DNA of 64,000 bases from DAOUTY01 sp964453665 (GTDB lineage: Bacteria > Chloroflexota > Dehalococcoidia > SZUA-161), in assembly GCA_964453665.1 (NCBI GenBank), contig CAYVQT010000008.1:1-64000 (forward strand), given 5' to 3'. The notes under the pieces were generated by a model. The model was not told the origin of the DNA. It ran no database searches and worked only from the letters and a program-made list of their open reading frames with translations. Both the position numbers and the translations under genes were made by a program. Positions within the stretch are counted from its first letter, which is position 1; each line of letters starts with the position of its first letter. This document shows positions 26,171 through 34,986 of the stretch, piece by piece.

Positions 26171-27220
26171 TCAGCGCACCTCAGCGCCGGGGCGCTTAAC
26201 CCTTTCCTCTTCTCTGTTCGGGGTGCTCAGCATCAGGACTTCCAGCACGAGGCGTGGATTTGCGTTCTGCTCCAGTTGCCCCAAAGCTGCTCTTATCGCT
26301 TCTATAAAGTGCCTGATCTCGGAAAGACTGTAGTACTCCGAGTTTCGAACGAGTGCTGCCTCCTGGTCTACGTTCGTGATGAGTTCCGCGCACCCTTCCC
26401 TGACCAGCATGAGGTCCCGCCACCACTCCAGCCACAGTCTGAGTACTTCCTCGGCCGAGTCACGGTTCCTGTTGAACTGTGATGCCAGCTTGTTGGCGAA
26501 ATCGAATCGCCTGTCAAGGCTGACAGCGGCGATTTCCTGGAGTTCGTTCAATCTTAGAGAACGTTCCTGGAGCAGGCTATCGTCCAGTGAGGCCGAGATT
26601 GCCCAGCCGATGCCTCCGCGGCAGAGCCTGCTTAAAGTCTTCGCTTTATCCGGTTCTATCAGCCGGTGTTCTATCAGCTCCTGTTCTATGGTATTCACGG
26701 AGACCGGGTGAAGCTCAACACGCTGGCACCTGGAAATGATAGTGGGCAACAATCTGGCGTCATTGGCTGCCAGCAGTATGATGAGGACGCTGGGCGGTGG
26801 CTCCTCGAGGGTTTTGAGCAGGCAGTTGGCGGACTCCTCGTTCAAATATTCAGCGCCATCGATTATAAAGACCCGGTGCTTTCCCTCATAAGGTTGGAGC
26901 ACGGCCGCCTGCTGCAGTTCTCTGATCTGGCCGATGCCGATCTCTTTCCTGGGCCCGGCTTCGCCGGAGCTGTTGTCGGATAGCCGCCCGATAACCTGAA
27001 CGTCGGCATGTTTCCCGGCAGCGATGCGGAGACAGGCCCCGCATTGTCCGCAGGGTCGGGCCTCCTGTTCGCAGTTCATTGCCTGCGCCAGATTTATGGC
27101 TAGAGTCGTCTTGCCCACGTGGGGCTGGCCCGCAAACAGATAGGCGTGCGCGATACGACCTCTATCAAGACTGTGCCTCAACAGCTCCACGGCCCTGGGC
27201 TGACCGATAACGTTCCACAT
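26171..27220 (-). CDS. holB: DNA polymerase III subunit delta'
   Basis: 349 residues of the AAA+ clamp-loader type. Walker A is modified to GQPHVGKTTLA near 31-41. The zinc module is CEQEARPCGQCGACLRI near 51-67, and the sensor region includes SRCQRVELHP. It is the delta-prime stator of the clamp loader. Length and domain order are normal. Cotranscribed with the PSP1 gene. Confidence 0.9.
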   Translation of the reverse strand: MWNVIGQPRAVELLRHSLDRGRIAHAYLFAGQPHVGKTTLAINLAQAMNCEQEARPCGQCGACLRIAAGKHADVQVIGRLSDNSSGEAGPRKEIGIGQIRELQQAAVLQPYEGKHRVFIIDGAEYLNEESANCLLKTLEEPPPSVLIILLAANDARLLPTIISRCQRVELHPVSVNTIEQELIEHRLIEPDKAKTLSRLCRGGIGWAISASLDDSLLQERSLRLNELQEIAAVSLDRRFDFANKLASQFNRNRDSAEEVLRLWLEWWRDLMLVREGCAELITNVDQEAALVRNSEYYSLSEIRHFIEAIRAALGQLEQNANPRLVLEVLMLSTPNREEERVKRPGAEVR

Positions 27221-27273
27221 CCCACATAGCCTTTGCTAACCTGATGATGTCTTTTTAACCGTCTCTCTATAAA

Positions 27274-27366
27274 TTAATGCCGTCGCTGCCATCTGGTCTT
27301 TTTCAGCAGCTTGCGGTGCTTATGCTTTCTCATCTTCTTGCGTCGCTTTTTGACAACTGAGCTCAT
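27274..27366 (-). CDS. ribosomal protein bS22 (AURKAIP1/COX24 domain)
   Basis: A 30-residue, very basic protein read from the ATG at 27366 to TAA at 27274: MSSVVKKRRKKMRKHKHRKL, then LKKTRWQRRH. The KKRRKKMxKHKHRKLxxxTRxQRR pattern is that of the AURKAIP1/COX24 family, whose bacterial members are the small-subunit protein bS22 seen in mycobacterial ribosomes. AGAGGG lies eight bases upstream of the ATG. It would sit near the decoding centre on 16S rRNA. Too short for most gene finders. Confidence 0.88.
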   Translation of the reverse strand: MSSVVKKRRKKMRKHKHRKLLKKTRWQRRH

Positions 27367-27408
27367 AATCTACCCTCTGTTATTATAGATGGGATTGTCT
27401 GCTTAAAG

Positions 27409-27972
27409 CTACTTCACGCCGTACTTGCCTTGAAATACCATGTCGGCGAGTTCTTTTCTCCGTACCGTTCCGGGCGATTCGTCGGGAAAACCCAGAGGAG
27501 TCATGTCCACGACCTCGACGCCTTCGGGCACCTCCAGGATGCGGGCGACTTCTCCGGCATCGAAGAGGCCCACGTGTACCGTGCCCAGGCCCATGGAATA
27601 GGCCGCCAGGGTAAGGTTCTGCATCGCCAGCGCGACGTCGAACATGAACCAGTCGCCCTTGTCCGTCATCGGCTCGCCTTTATAACAGCCGGACTTGCCG
27701 AGCTCGGCGCAGGACACGATAACAACCGGTGCCTCCCTTATGGCCTCTAATGCGGGATTCTCCGCTCCGCTACCCACGCGCTTTAAAGCGCCCGCGAGTT
27801 CCCTCCTGGTCCCGGGCTCCCTGACTACTACGAACTGTCGGCACTGGGTATTTGCCCACGATGGGGCCCATCGGGCAGCCTCAAGGACGGTATTAACGGC
27901 TTCGTCGGATACCGGGTCCGGCTTGTATTTGCGGATACTTCTTCTTCCCTTTATAGCCTGCATAACATCCAT
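27409..27972 (-). CDS. nitroreductase-family FMN oxidoreductase
   Basis: 187 residues from the ATG at 27972, which follows GAGAGGGG; a longer frame starting at 28023 lacks a ribosome site. The N-terminal MDVMQAIKGRRSIRKY block binds FMN phosphate. WAPSWANTQ and the C-terminal GFPDESPGTVRRKELADMV stretch are typical of the family. It is a homodimeric NAD(P)H-dependent flavoenzyme with unknown electron acceptor. Its first ~38 codons plus upstream DNA are duplicated at 31615-31866. Confidence 0.88.
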   Translation of the reverse strand: MDVMQAIKGRRSIRKYKPDPVSDEAVNTVLEAARWAPSWANTQCRQFVVVREPGTRRELAGALKRVGSGAENPALEAIREAPVVIVSCAELGKSGCYKGEPMTDKGDWFMFDVALAMQNLTLAAYSMGLGTVHVGLFDAGEVARILEVPEGVEVVDMTPLGFPDESPGTVRRKELADMVFQGKYGVK

Positions 27973-28110
27973 AACAGCACCCCTCTCGCAGCAAGCGTCC
28001 AAGCCTGTTCTTGCCCCTGACACCCGATTGCGGAAGGACAGCCGGTTGCGCCCGCTGTCAACACCCGCAAATTACTATTGTGCCTTACTTGGCTATGGGT
28101 GTCAAGGAGA
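27859..28110. repeat. 252-bp direct repeat, copy A (nitroreductase 5' end and leader)
   Basis: Aligns without gaps to 31615-31866, 3756 bp away. I count six mismatches, four of them clustered near the right end. Copy A is part of the intact nitroreductase gene. The copies bracket the IS3 relic and the molybdoenzyme pair. Confidence 0.9.
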
Positions 28111-28426
28111 ACCATTTGTGCTCAAAGGTAGCAAAGGTACTGCTCGGTTGTGGTTGGTGAGTTTTTAGACAATTCAGAGATAAGTATATTATAAAGAGGT
28201 TGAGTAATAAAGGATAAGAAGTTGATTACCTACGAGGAACTATTAAGGAAATTGACGCAAAGGTGTATAATACTATCAGGCACAGCGTTGATTCCACTGT
28301 GCGGGACAACGAACTAGACCGCAAACAGGCCGTAAATATCTTCTTGCAGAAAGGGGGTAAATGGCTTGTTTGTTTTATAGGCAAAATTAATCCCTACCTT
28401 GCATCAAATACATAATCCCCGTTTAA
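28111..28426. other. non-coding start of the inserted segment
   Basis: About 315 bp, more A/T-rich than the surroundings. A 66-codon open stretch (about 28214-28411, plus strand) has no start codon with a ribosome site and no recognised family. It may be gene debris. Confidence 0.4.
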
Positions 28427-28650
28427 TTTAAGGTAGGCCTGGCGGCATGGAATGGTGAGGAGACTAAAGCCAAACTGGCCAATAAATTTGAGGTTTATCT
28501 CAATCAAATTCGCGAATGGAAAAATTCACTCGCTGAGGGTACCACCGATATCTTCGGCGACGGTCGGAACAAATAAGAAGAAGGACGATGCCAGCCTGAT
28601 TGCCCGGTTATACTAGTAGGTAGGCCAGCTCAAGGTAGATAGGGATCTTT
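28427..28650 (+). pseudogene. degraded IS3-family orfA transposase remnant
   Basis: After a stop at 28424 the frame reads FKVGLAAWNGEET, then KAKLANKFEVYLNQIREWKN and EGTTDIFGDGRNK, ending at TAA 28576. This is the IS3 OrfA helix-turn-helix pattern (FKVALxALxGEKT, LAxxFxVHPNQIxxWK, EGAxDIFGxG). It continues in another frame (KKDDASLIARLY, two stops, VGQLKVDRDL), matching the end of OrfA. At least one frameshift and two stops make it dead. No OrfB or terminal repeats were seen. Confidence 0.75.
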
Positions 28651-28767
28651 CCAATACAAGGATGGTACCGCATCAGATGCTCTGGTTGCTAACAAGGTTT
28701 TTCAATCCCCACAGATTCATGCCACGAGCCACACTTATCAGAAGTACGAAGTATAGGGATAAAGGTA

Positions 28768-29325
28768 ATGCAATTAGCTTTTTATTTTGATCAAACCAGG
28801 TGCACCGGCTGTTATACCTGCGTGGTAGCTTGCAAGGATTGGCATGACGTTCCGGCGGGGCCAGCCAGTTGGATAAGAGTGACAACCATAGAGTGCGGCA
28901 AATATCCTGAGCCCTTTTTAGCCTATCTGTTAACCACTTGCTACCAGTGTGCCGAGCCAGCCTGCGCGTCAGCCTGTCCAGTGAACGCCATAAGCAAAAG
29001 GGAACAGGACGGCATCGTGGTAGTAAATGGGGAGATGTGCTTGGGCAAAGATAATTGTCAGCTGTGTCTTAATGTCTGCCCTTACGATGCGCCACAATTT
29101 GGCATTGAAGCGAACGCCAAGATGCAGAAGTGCGATCTATGTATAGAAAGATGGATGGTAGGTAAGAAGCCGATCTGTGTAAACAGTTGTCCCACTAGGG
29201 CATTGGATGCTGGGCCCATTGAAGAAATGATGGCTAAGTATGGAGAGTCTAGGGAAGCGGCTGGTTTCAAATATATTGAAAAGCTCAGACCGTCGGTTAT
29301 CTTCAAGACGAAACCTCATCCGTGA
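28768..29325 (+). CDS. DmsB-like four-cluster ferredoxin subunit
   Basis: 185 residues with sixteen cysteines in four clusters: C12/15/18/22, C58/61/66/70, C91/97/100/104 and C122/125/137/141, the order of DmsB/NrfC-type electron-transfer subunits. The third cluster has an unusual five-residue gap between its first two cysteines. There is no signal peptide. The gene precedes the catalytic subunit by 33 bp, so the two form an enzyme. Its electron donor is unknown because no membrane anchor (DmsC/NrfD type) is adjacent. Confidence 0.9.
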   Translation: MQLAFYFDQTRCTGCYTCVVACKDWHDVPAGPASWIRVTTIECGKYPEPFLAYLLTTCYQCAEPACASACPVNAISKREQDGIVVVNGEMCLGKDNCQLCLNVCPYDAPQFGIEANAKMQKCDLCIERWMVGKKPICVNSCPTRALDAGPIEEMMAKYGESREAAGFKYIEKLRPSVIFKTKPHP

Positions 29326-29358
29326 CCTTAGAAAGTTGTTATATGGATTATGAAATAG

Positions 29359-31596
29359 ATGGGTAAGGAAATGAGTTCCAACGCAAGAGGTAAGCTGGAT
29401 AGCGAAGAAAAGATAGTGATGGCTACCCATTGTAGCCACTGTGGTGGAACTTGCCTGCTTAAAGTGCATGTCAAGGATGGCGTGATTACTAGGATTGAAA
29501 CTGACGATGGAGAAGAACCTCAGTACCGAGCCTGTGCCAAGGGACGTGCTTATCGGCAAAGGGTATACGCCGCCGACCGTGTCTTATACCCGATGAAGAG
29601 AGTGGGAGCGAGGGGCGAGGGCAAATTTGAGCGTATCTCTTGGGACGAGGCGTTAGACATTGTGGCCAAGGAACTGACAAGAGTTAGAGACACATATGGT
29701 CCTGCTTCGATTATACTAAAATGGTCAAGCGGTGATCAATGCCGACTAAACAACGCCAATCTACACTCCAGACTACTATCCATGTTCGGAGGCTTTTCCG
29801 AGGTCTGGGGTATCCACTCGTATGAAGGGGCTATCTTTAGCCAGATAGCTACCTTTGGTACTGTAGCTACAACCAATACAAGAGACGATTTGCTCAATTC
29901 TAGGTTGATTATAATGTGGGGGTGGAACCCAGCGGTTGCCACGATGTTGACAAATACTATTTGGTACCTGATCCAAGCAAGAGAGGCCGGATCCAAGATC
30001 ATTTCTGTTGACCCCAGATACACTAGCACCACGGCCTCCTGTGCTAGCCAGTGGATACCTATCAGACCTGGCACCGATACCGCCCTTCTAATAGCTATGG
30101 CATATGTTATGATCAATGAAGGATTGCAGGACCAGGAGTTCCTGGACACCTACACCATCGGTTTTGATAAGTTCAGAGATTATGTTATGGGCGTGGAGGA
30201 TGGAATACCCAAAACCACGCGGTGGGCAGAGGCTATCACTGGGGTTTCGGTCGAAACTATTGAAAATCTAGCTAGAGAGTATGCTACGGTCAAACCAGCA
30301 GCCTTAATGGCTGGTATTTCCGCCGGGCGTACCGCATATGGTGAACAATACCACCGTGCCGCTGCCACTCTGGCCGCTATGACTGGAAATGTCGGTATCA
30401 ATGGGGGAGATGCTGGAGCCAGTGCTTTTACTGGCATAAATTCACGGTATCCCTTTATGAAACTAGGCAGCGGTGTGCCTGTCCCGCCTAATCCGGTTGA
30501 ATCGAATGCTCCACCTCGGGAAAAAACCTTCACTTCCTGGGGTGGCGTTACCTCTATGAGGCGTGGTCATGTGCACCAGGCCAAAGTTGCTGATGCCATC
30601 CTCAAGGGGAAGACCGGGGGATATCCTGCCAACTACAAGTTGCTTTGGGTTGTCAATAACAACTATCCCAACCAATACTTTAATATTAATAAGTGCGTTG
30701 AGGCCTTGAAGTCAAAGACTCTGGAGTTCATTGTGGTCTTTGAGCAATTTATTACTCCCGGCGCCAAGTTCGCCGATATTCTGCTTCCAGTCAATACTTG
30801 CTTTGAGAGAAATGATATTACTATCGGAGCAACAACGGGCTTCTACGGCTTCATGGCCAAGGTCATCGACTCGGTTGGCGAATCCAAATCCCATTTGGAG
30901 ATATGCAGTGCTCTTGCCGACAAATTGGGCCTGCCGAACTTTAATGACAAAACAGAGGATGAATGGCTCAGGCAGATTGCTGCTGGCAGCCCTGACATCA
31001 AGGACTATGATGCCTTCAAAAAGGCTGGAGGCTACAAGATCAGACGCGGAGAACCGTACGTGGCTTTTAGGGAACAGATCGATGATCCTGAGAACAACCC
31101 TTTCCCTACACCATCGGGCAAGATAGAGATATACTGCCAACGACTAGCGGATATGAACGACGAGCTAATACCGCCAATCCCCAAATACATTGAGACCTGG
31201 GAAAGTCGGAACGACCCACTGGTTCATAAGTACCCCCTGCAACTTATCACCACTCACTTCTGGCGCCGCGCCCATTCCCAATATGATAACCTTCTCTGGC
31301 TTCGGGAGCTTGAGCCTCAACGGTTAGAAATAAACTCTGTCGATGCCAAGTCTCGCGGCATCCGTGATGGAGATATGGTCAGGGTATTCAACGATAGGGG
31401 AGTAACGATACTTTCTGCCAAGGTAACGGAGAGGATCATGACAGGAGTAGTGGATATTCCACAGGGTGCCTGGTATGCGCCTGACGAGAACGGCGTGGAC
31501 AAGGGAGGATGTGCTAATGTCCTGACGAGAGATGATCACTCACCTGGCGGGGCATATCCAACCAATACATCCTTGGTTCAGGTTGAGAAAGCATAA
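29359..31596 (+). CDS. DMSO-reductase-family molybdopterin oxidoreductase, catalytic subunit
   Basis: 745 residues, typical of the DmsA branch. An N-terminal [4Fe-4S] site is formed by C25, C28, C32 and C59. The molybdenum region GIHSYEGAIFS aligns with the DmsA segment carrying the serine ligand, so S154 is the likely Mo ligand; this alignment is by eye. The C-terminal domain with molybdopterin contacts (LQLITTHFWRRAHSQYDN, GAYPTNTSLVQ) is complete. No twin-arginine signal is present (MGKEMSSNARGK), so it should stay in the cytoplasm. The substrate cannot be told; S- or N-oxides, or another oxo-transfer, are possible. It lies inside a repeat-flanked island. Confidence 0.88.
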   Translation: MGKEMSSNARGKLDSEEKIVMATHCSHCGGTCLLKVHVKDGVITRIETDDGEEPQYRACAKGRAYRQRVYAADRVLYPMKRVGARGEGKFERISWDEALDIVAKELTRVRDTYGPASIILKWSSGDQCRLNNANLHSRLLSMFGGFSEVWGIHSYEGAIFSQIATFGTVATTNTRDDLLNSRLIIMWGWNPAVATMLTNTIWYLIQAREAGSKIISVDPRYTSTTASCASQWIPIRPGTDTALLIAMAYVMINEGLQDQEFLDTYTIGFDKFRDYVMGVEDGIPKTTRWAEAITGVSVETIENLAREYATVKPAALMAGISAGRTAYGEQYHRAAATLAAMTGNVGINGGDAGASAFTGINSRYPFMKLGSGVPVPPNPVESNAPPREKTFTSWGGVTSMRRGHVHQAKVADAILKGKTGGYPANYKLLWVVNNNYPNQYFNINKCVEALKSKTLEFIVVFEQFITPGAKFADILLPVNTCFERNDITIGATTGFYGFMAKVIDSVGESKSHLEICSALADKLGLPNFNDKTEDEWLRQIAAGSPDIKDYDAFKKAGGYKIRRGEPYVAFREQIDDPENNPFPTPSGKIEIYCQRLADMNDELIPPIPKYIETWESRNDPLVHKYPLQLITTHFWRRAHSQYDNLLWLRELEPQRLEINSVDAKSRGIRDGDMVRVFNDRGVTILSAKVTERIMTGVVDIPQGAWYAPDENGVDKGGCANVLTRDDHSPGGAYPTNTSLVQVEKA

Positions 31597-31614
31597 GAAC
31601 TCTTAGTCGGGTAG

Positions 31615-31866
31615 CGATGGGGCCCATCGGGCAGCCTCAAGGACCGTATTAACGGTTTCGTCGGATACCGGGTCCGGCTTGTATTTGCGGATACTTCTTC
31701 TTCCCTTTATAGCCTGCATAACATCCATAACAGCACCCCTCTCGCAGCAAGCGTCCAAGCCTGTTCTTGCCCCTGACACCCGATTGCGGAAGGACAGCCG
31801 GTTGCGCCCGCTGTCAACACCCGCAAATTACTATTGTGCCTTACTTGGCCAGATGTGTCAAGGAGA
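31615..31866. repeat. 252-bp direct repeat, copy B (truncated nitroreductase 5' end)
   Basis: Near-identical to 27859-28110. Here the nitroreductase sequence is only a 5' fragment on the minus strand of about 38 codons, followed on that strand by the end of the molybdoenzyme gene. It is therefore a dead partial copy and marks the right border of the inserted segment. Confidence 0.9.
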
Positions 31867-32032
31867 ATATGTGGTCGGTATAGTTCGTTCCTGGTTGGGA
31901 TTAATTGTGAGTGAACTATCGAGATGGATGGGTGCGGGCGCTATTGCAACTTTTACAGGTCTGGTATTTCTGGTTGGATTAATATGTTTGCGGATAAAAA
32001 GGTGTTGTGAGAATTATATAAACCACGAATGA
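31853..32032 (+). CDS. possible small membrane peptide
   Basis: A 59-codon frame beginning MCQGEYVVGIVRSWLG with one hydrophobic helix (about 29-46) and a basic end. The start lies inside the repeat copy and no ribosome site is visible. It may be chance. The rest of the gap to the lipoprotein gene (32033-32323) shows no gene. Confidence 0.2.
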   Translation: MCQGEYVVGIVRSWLGLIVSELSRWMGAGAIATFTGLVFLVGLICLRIKRCCENYINHE

Positions 32033-32323
32033 ACTATACCTAAGCCTAGGGATGTGCGAAACTACCCCAAAGCTAATTCTACTTTCGTTTCTAGTAGAGC
32101 TAGGCGCTCGTAAGTCAGGGTCAGCCCGCATCCGAAACGATTCTGTTCACACTTAACGGAACTCCTGAAAACGTCAAATCTGCATATTGAGATCATTCAC
32201 ATGCTATAATAATCCGCAAATGGAGGTTAACCCCGAAAAGGCTGGATGCGCATGTCCCCCTTGCAGACAGTGATCTCTGGCGTTGAGCATCCGACTAGTA
32301 AACATAGATTATAGTCTGTACAA

Positions 32324-32824
32324 ATGTCTACTATTATTAGGAAGACTTCTATTCTGCTGATTACTGCTCTATTCTTGTTGACTTCCCTTTTGCTATCTTG
32401 CGATGGAGGAGAAGACGTGGGGTTTGGGATCTACCTTGTTGACAGCGGTGAGTTGGTCTTGTCTGAACAGCATATCAAGGTGTATCACAAAAATACTCAT
32501 GAAATCGATCTGAACGAGGATGGCATAGAGAAGTGGAATTCTTATATGACCTACACAACGATTCCAAGACTGGCAGAAACATTGTGTGGAGAAGATTTCC
32601 TGATAATGGTAGAAGGAACTGAAGCATATCGAGGTCGATTCTCTTCCTATGCGGTTTCTACAATACCTCCCGGAGTCACAATCGTAGATACTCTGGTCAA
32701 GCTAGACAGCGAGCACAACGCAATACGAATAGATATTGGATATCCGTACTTTCCATCTGGAGAAGACCCGAGGAATGATCCAGATATCTTTAGCTTTCTT
32801 GAGGAACAAGGGCTGCTGGAGTAA
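32324..32824 (+). CDS. predicted lipoprotein, SecD-head-like
   Basis: 166 residues. A signal peptide (basic IIRK, then a hydrophobic run) ends in the lipobox LLSC with C26, so it should be lipid-anchored outside the membrane. The mature part (FGIYLVDSGELVLSEQHI, LNEDGIEKWNSYM, FLIMVEGTEAYRGRF) resembles the P1 head region of SecDF-type proteins, an impression from reading and not a search. Function unknown. It has a weak start context and stands alone upstream of the greA promoter. Confidence 0.65.
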   Translation: MSTIIRKTSILLITALFLLTSLLLSCDGGEDVGFGIYLVDSGELVLSEQHIKVYHKNTHEIDLNEDGIEKWNSYMTYTTIPRLAETLCGEDFLIMVEGTEAYRGRFSSYAVSTIPPGVTIVDTLVKLDSEHNAIRIDIGYPYFPSGEDPRNDPDIFSFLEEQGLLE

Positions 32825-32866
32825 ATGTTCAGATTTCCGCACACCCCTACCTAAGCCAAATGGCTC

Positions 32867-32895
32867 TTTACAATTGGGGAAAATTCGGTTATAAT
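32867..32895 (+). promoter_or_regulatory. strong sigma-70 promoter of greA-lysS-serS
   Basis: TTTACA (32867-32872), 17-bp spacer, TATAAT (32890-32895). Transcription should start near 32902, about 70 bp before the greA ATG. Confidence 0.8.
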
Positions 32896-32909
32896 CACCA
32901 TTCAATAAT

Positions 32910-32953
32910 CGAGAGCAGTTGACCAAGCGCTGGCACGCTCTCGGTATTTTTTA
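32910..32953 (+). terminator. attenuator-like hairpin in the greA leader
   Basis: CGAGAGC (32910-32916) pairs perfectly with GCTCTCG (32937-32943) and is followed by GTATTTTTT. The hairpin lies between the promoter and the greA ribosome site, so it can terminate transcription early and yield a leader RNA of about 50 nt. Confidence 0.6.
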
Positions 32954-32973
32954 GTTGGCTGGAGGAGAGGGAG

Positions 32974-33444
32974 ATGGCACAGAAGGAAACATTTCTTACG
33001 CCTGAAGGGCTGGAGAAGCTCAAAGCGGAGTTGGAGCATCTTCAGGCGGTGAGACGCCCGCAGGTCGCTGAGCAGATTCACAAGGCAAAAGAGCTCGGCG
33101 GCACCGTTGATAACGCTGAATATGATGACGCCAAAAACGAACAGGCCTTCGTCGAGGGTAGAATCCTCACCCTGGAAGGCATGATTAAGAGCGCTACCCT
33201 GATTCAGGAGGAGAAATCTCCTTCGAAGTGGGTTAAGCTTGGTTCGAAGGTAACGGTGCGCAACCCGGATGGAGAAGAGGAACAATACATCATTGTTGGC
33301 AGCGCTGAGGCCAGTCCCGGCGAGGGGAAGATCTCCAACGAGTCACCGGTGGGCAGCGCCCTGCTGGGTAAAAAGGTGGGCAATGAGGTTGAGGCTCAGG
33401 CCCCGGCAGGCACGTTAAAACTAAAGGTAGTATCGATAGAATAA
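32974..33444 (+). CDS. greA: transcription elongation factor GreA
   Basis: 156 residues. The N-terminal coiled coil (1-75) carries the tip acidic pair in DNAEYDDAKNEQ that stimulates RNA cleavage by backtracked polymerase. The C-terminal FKBP-like domain ends SPVGSALLGKKVGNEVEAQAP. Normal length. First gene of greA-lysS-serS, with a GGAGGAGAGGGAG ribosome site. The leader carries an attenuator-like hairpin. Confidence 0.95.
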   Translation: MAQKETFLTPEGLEKLKAELEHLQAVRRPQVAEQIHKAKELGGTVDNAEYDDAKNEQAFVEGRILTLEGMIKSATLIQEEKSPSKWVKLGSKVTVRNPDGEEEQYIIVGSAEASPGEGKISNESPVGSALLGKKVGNEVEAQAPAGTLKLKVVSIE

Positions 33445-33490
33445 ATGCAGCGAAAAGGCAACGATTGCTCATTGTGCTCAGGCTCGTGAG

Positions 33491-34981
33491 ATGGCGGACA
33501 GGAAAGAAGAGATAACTCAACAGCGCCTGAACAAGCTCAGCAGGATTCGTAACCAGAACATCGACCCCTATCCCCGCAGCTACCATCGCACTCACACCAC
33601 CCGGGATGCCGTAACCCTTTTCCAGGAACGGGAAAGTGATACCGCGCAGAGCCCCGAAGTAAGCGTCGCGGGCCGTATAACCGCTCAGCGGTCCATGGGG
33701 AAGGCCGCGTTCCTCGACGTCAGGGACGGCTCGGGTAAAATACAGGCTTATTTCCGCAAGGACACCCTCGGCGAGGAGAGATATCAGCATCTCCATGATT
33801 TCGATATCGGCGACATCATCGGAGTCAGCGGCAGGCTTTTCAAGACGCGCAGCGGCGAGGTTACTGTTGATGTCTCTGATTTTGTCATGCTCTGCAAGTC
33901 GCTTCAGCCTTTGCCCGAGAAGTGGCACGGGCTCACAGATGTGGAGAAGCGCTACCGCCAGCGGTATCTGGACCTTATCTCCAGTGACGAGGTTCGACGC
34001 GTTTTCGTCATGCGCAGCCGCGTTATCGCTGCCATACGCCGCTTTCTCGACGGGCGGGGATTCGTTGAGGTGGAAACGCCGGTATTATTGCCCGTGGCCG
34101 CCGGCGCGATGGCCCGCCCCTTCTCCACTCATCATCATGCCCTGGAGCAGCACCTTTACCTGCGCATTGCGATTGAACTCTACCTCAAGCGCCTGATTAT
34201 CGGCGGGATGGACAGGGTGTATGAGATCGGGCGTATCTTCCGCAATGAGGGTATATCCATCAAACACAACCCCGAATTCACCATGCTCGAGAGCTACGAG
34301 GCCTACGCGGACTATAACAACGTCATGGAAATGGTGGAGCAGATGGTGTGCCATGTGGCTCAAGAGGTCCTGGGAAGCAGTGAAGTAACTTTCGGAGAAG
34401 ATACCATCGATCTTTCTCCCCCCTGGCGCAGGGTCAACCTTCGGGATGAGATGATTCAGAAATGCGGGTTTGATTTCCTCGATCAGAAAAACCGAGAACT
34501 GGATTCAATGCGGGAGGTGGTCAGGGGACTGGGGGTGGAAGCGGAGGAGAATATGAGCTGGGGCCGGCTTGTAGATAAGCTGTTCTCCACGTTTGTGGAG
34601 CCAGGCTTCATTCAGCCTACCTTCGTTCTTGACTACCCGGTTGAGATATCTCCTCTGGCCAAGTCCAGGTCCGACGACCCCCGGCTGGTGGAAAGGTTCG
34701 AGTGCTTTATCGGGGGAATTGAGGTTGCTAACGCCTTCACCGAGCTCAACGACCCCGTGGAGCAGAGGAAACGGTTCGAGGAGCAGGAACGCCTGCGCAG
34801 CCTGATGGGTGACGAGGAGGCGGAGAGGCTGGATGAAGAGTTCCTTCTTGCGCTGGAGCACGGCATGCCGCCCACGGGGGGACTGGGTGTAGGCATTGAC
34901 CGTCTGGTGATGGTCCTCACCAACCAGCGCTCGATAAGAGAGGTTATCCTGTTCCCCCAGTTGAGAACCAGAGAGAAGTAG
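33491..34981 (+). CDS. lysS: lysine--tRNA ligase, class II
   Basis: 496 residues. The N-terminal OB fold (about 55-150) binds the anticodon and the class II catalytic core follows. It has motif 2 (GRIFRNEGISIKHNPEFTMLE) and motif 3 (GLGVGIDRLVM), with the lysine-specific GGIEVANAFTELNDP block. Charges tRNA-Lys. It lies 46 bp after greA and 5 bp before serS, so it is cotranscribed with both. Confidence 0.95.
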   Translation: MADRKEEITQQRLNKLSRIRNQNIDPYPRSYHRTHTTRDAVTLFQERESDTAQSPEVSVAGRITAQRSMGKAAFLDVRDGSGKIQAYFRKDTLGEERYQHLHDFDIGDIIGVSGRLFKTRSGEVTVDVSDFVMLCKSLQPLPEKWHGLTDVEKRYRQRYLDLISSDEVRRVFVMRSRVIAAIRRFLDGRGFVEVETPVLLPVAAGAMARPFSTHHHALEQHLYLRIAIELYLKRLIIGGMDRVYEIGRIFRNEGISIKHNPEFTMLESYEAYADYNNVMEMVEQMVCHVAQEVLGSSEVTFGEDTIDLSPPWRRVNLRDEMIQKCGFDFLDQKNRELDSMREVVRGLGVEAEENMSWGRLVDKLFSTFVEPGFIQPTFVLDYPVEISPLAKSRSDDPRLVERFECFIGGIEVANAFTELNDPVEQRKRFEEQERLRSLMGDEEAERLDEEFLLALEHGMPPTGGLGVGIDRLVMVLTNQRSIREVILFPQLRTREK

Positions 34982-34986
34982 ATATT

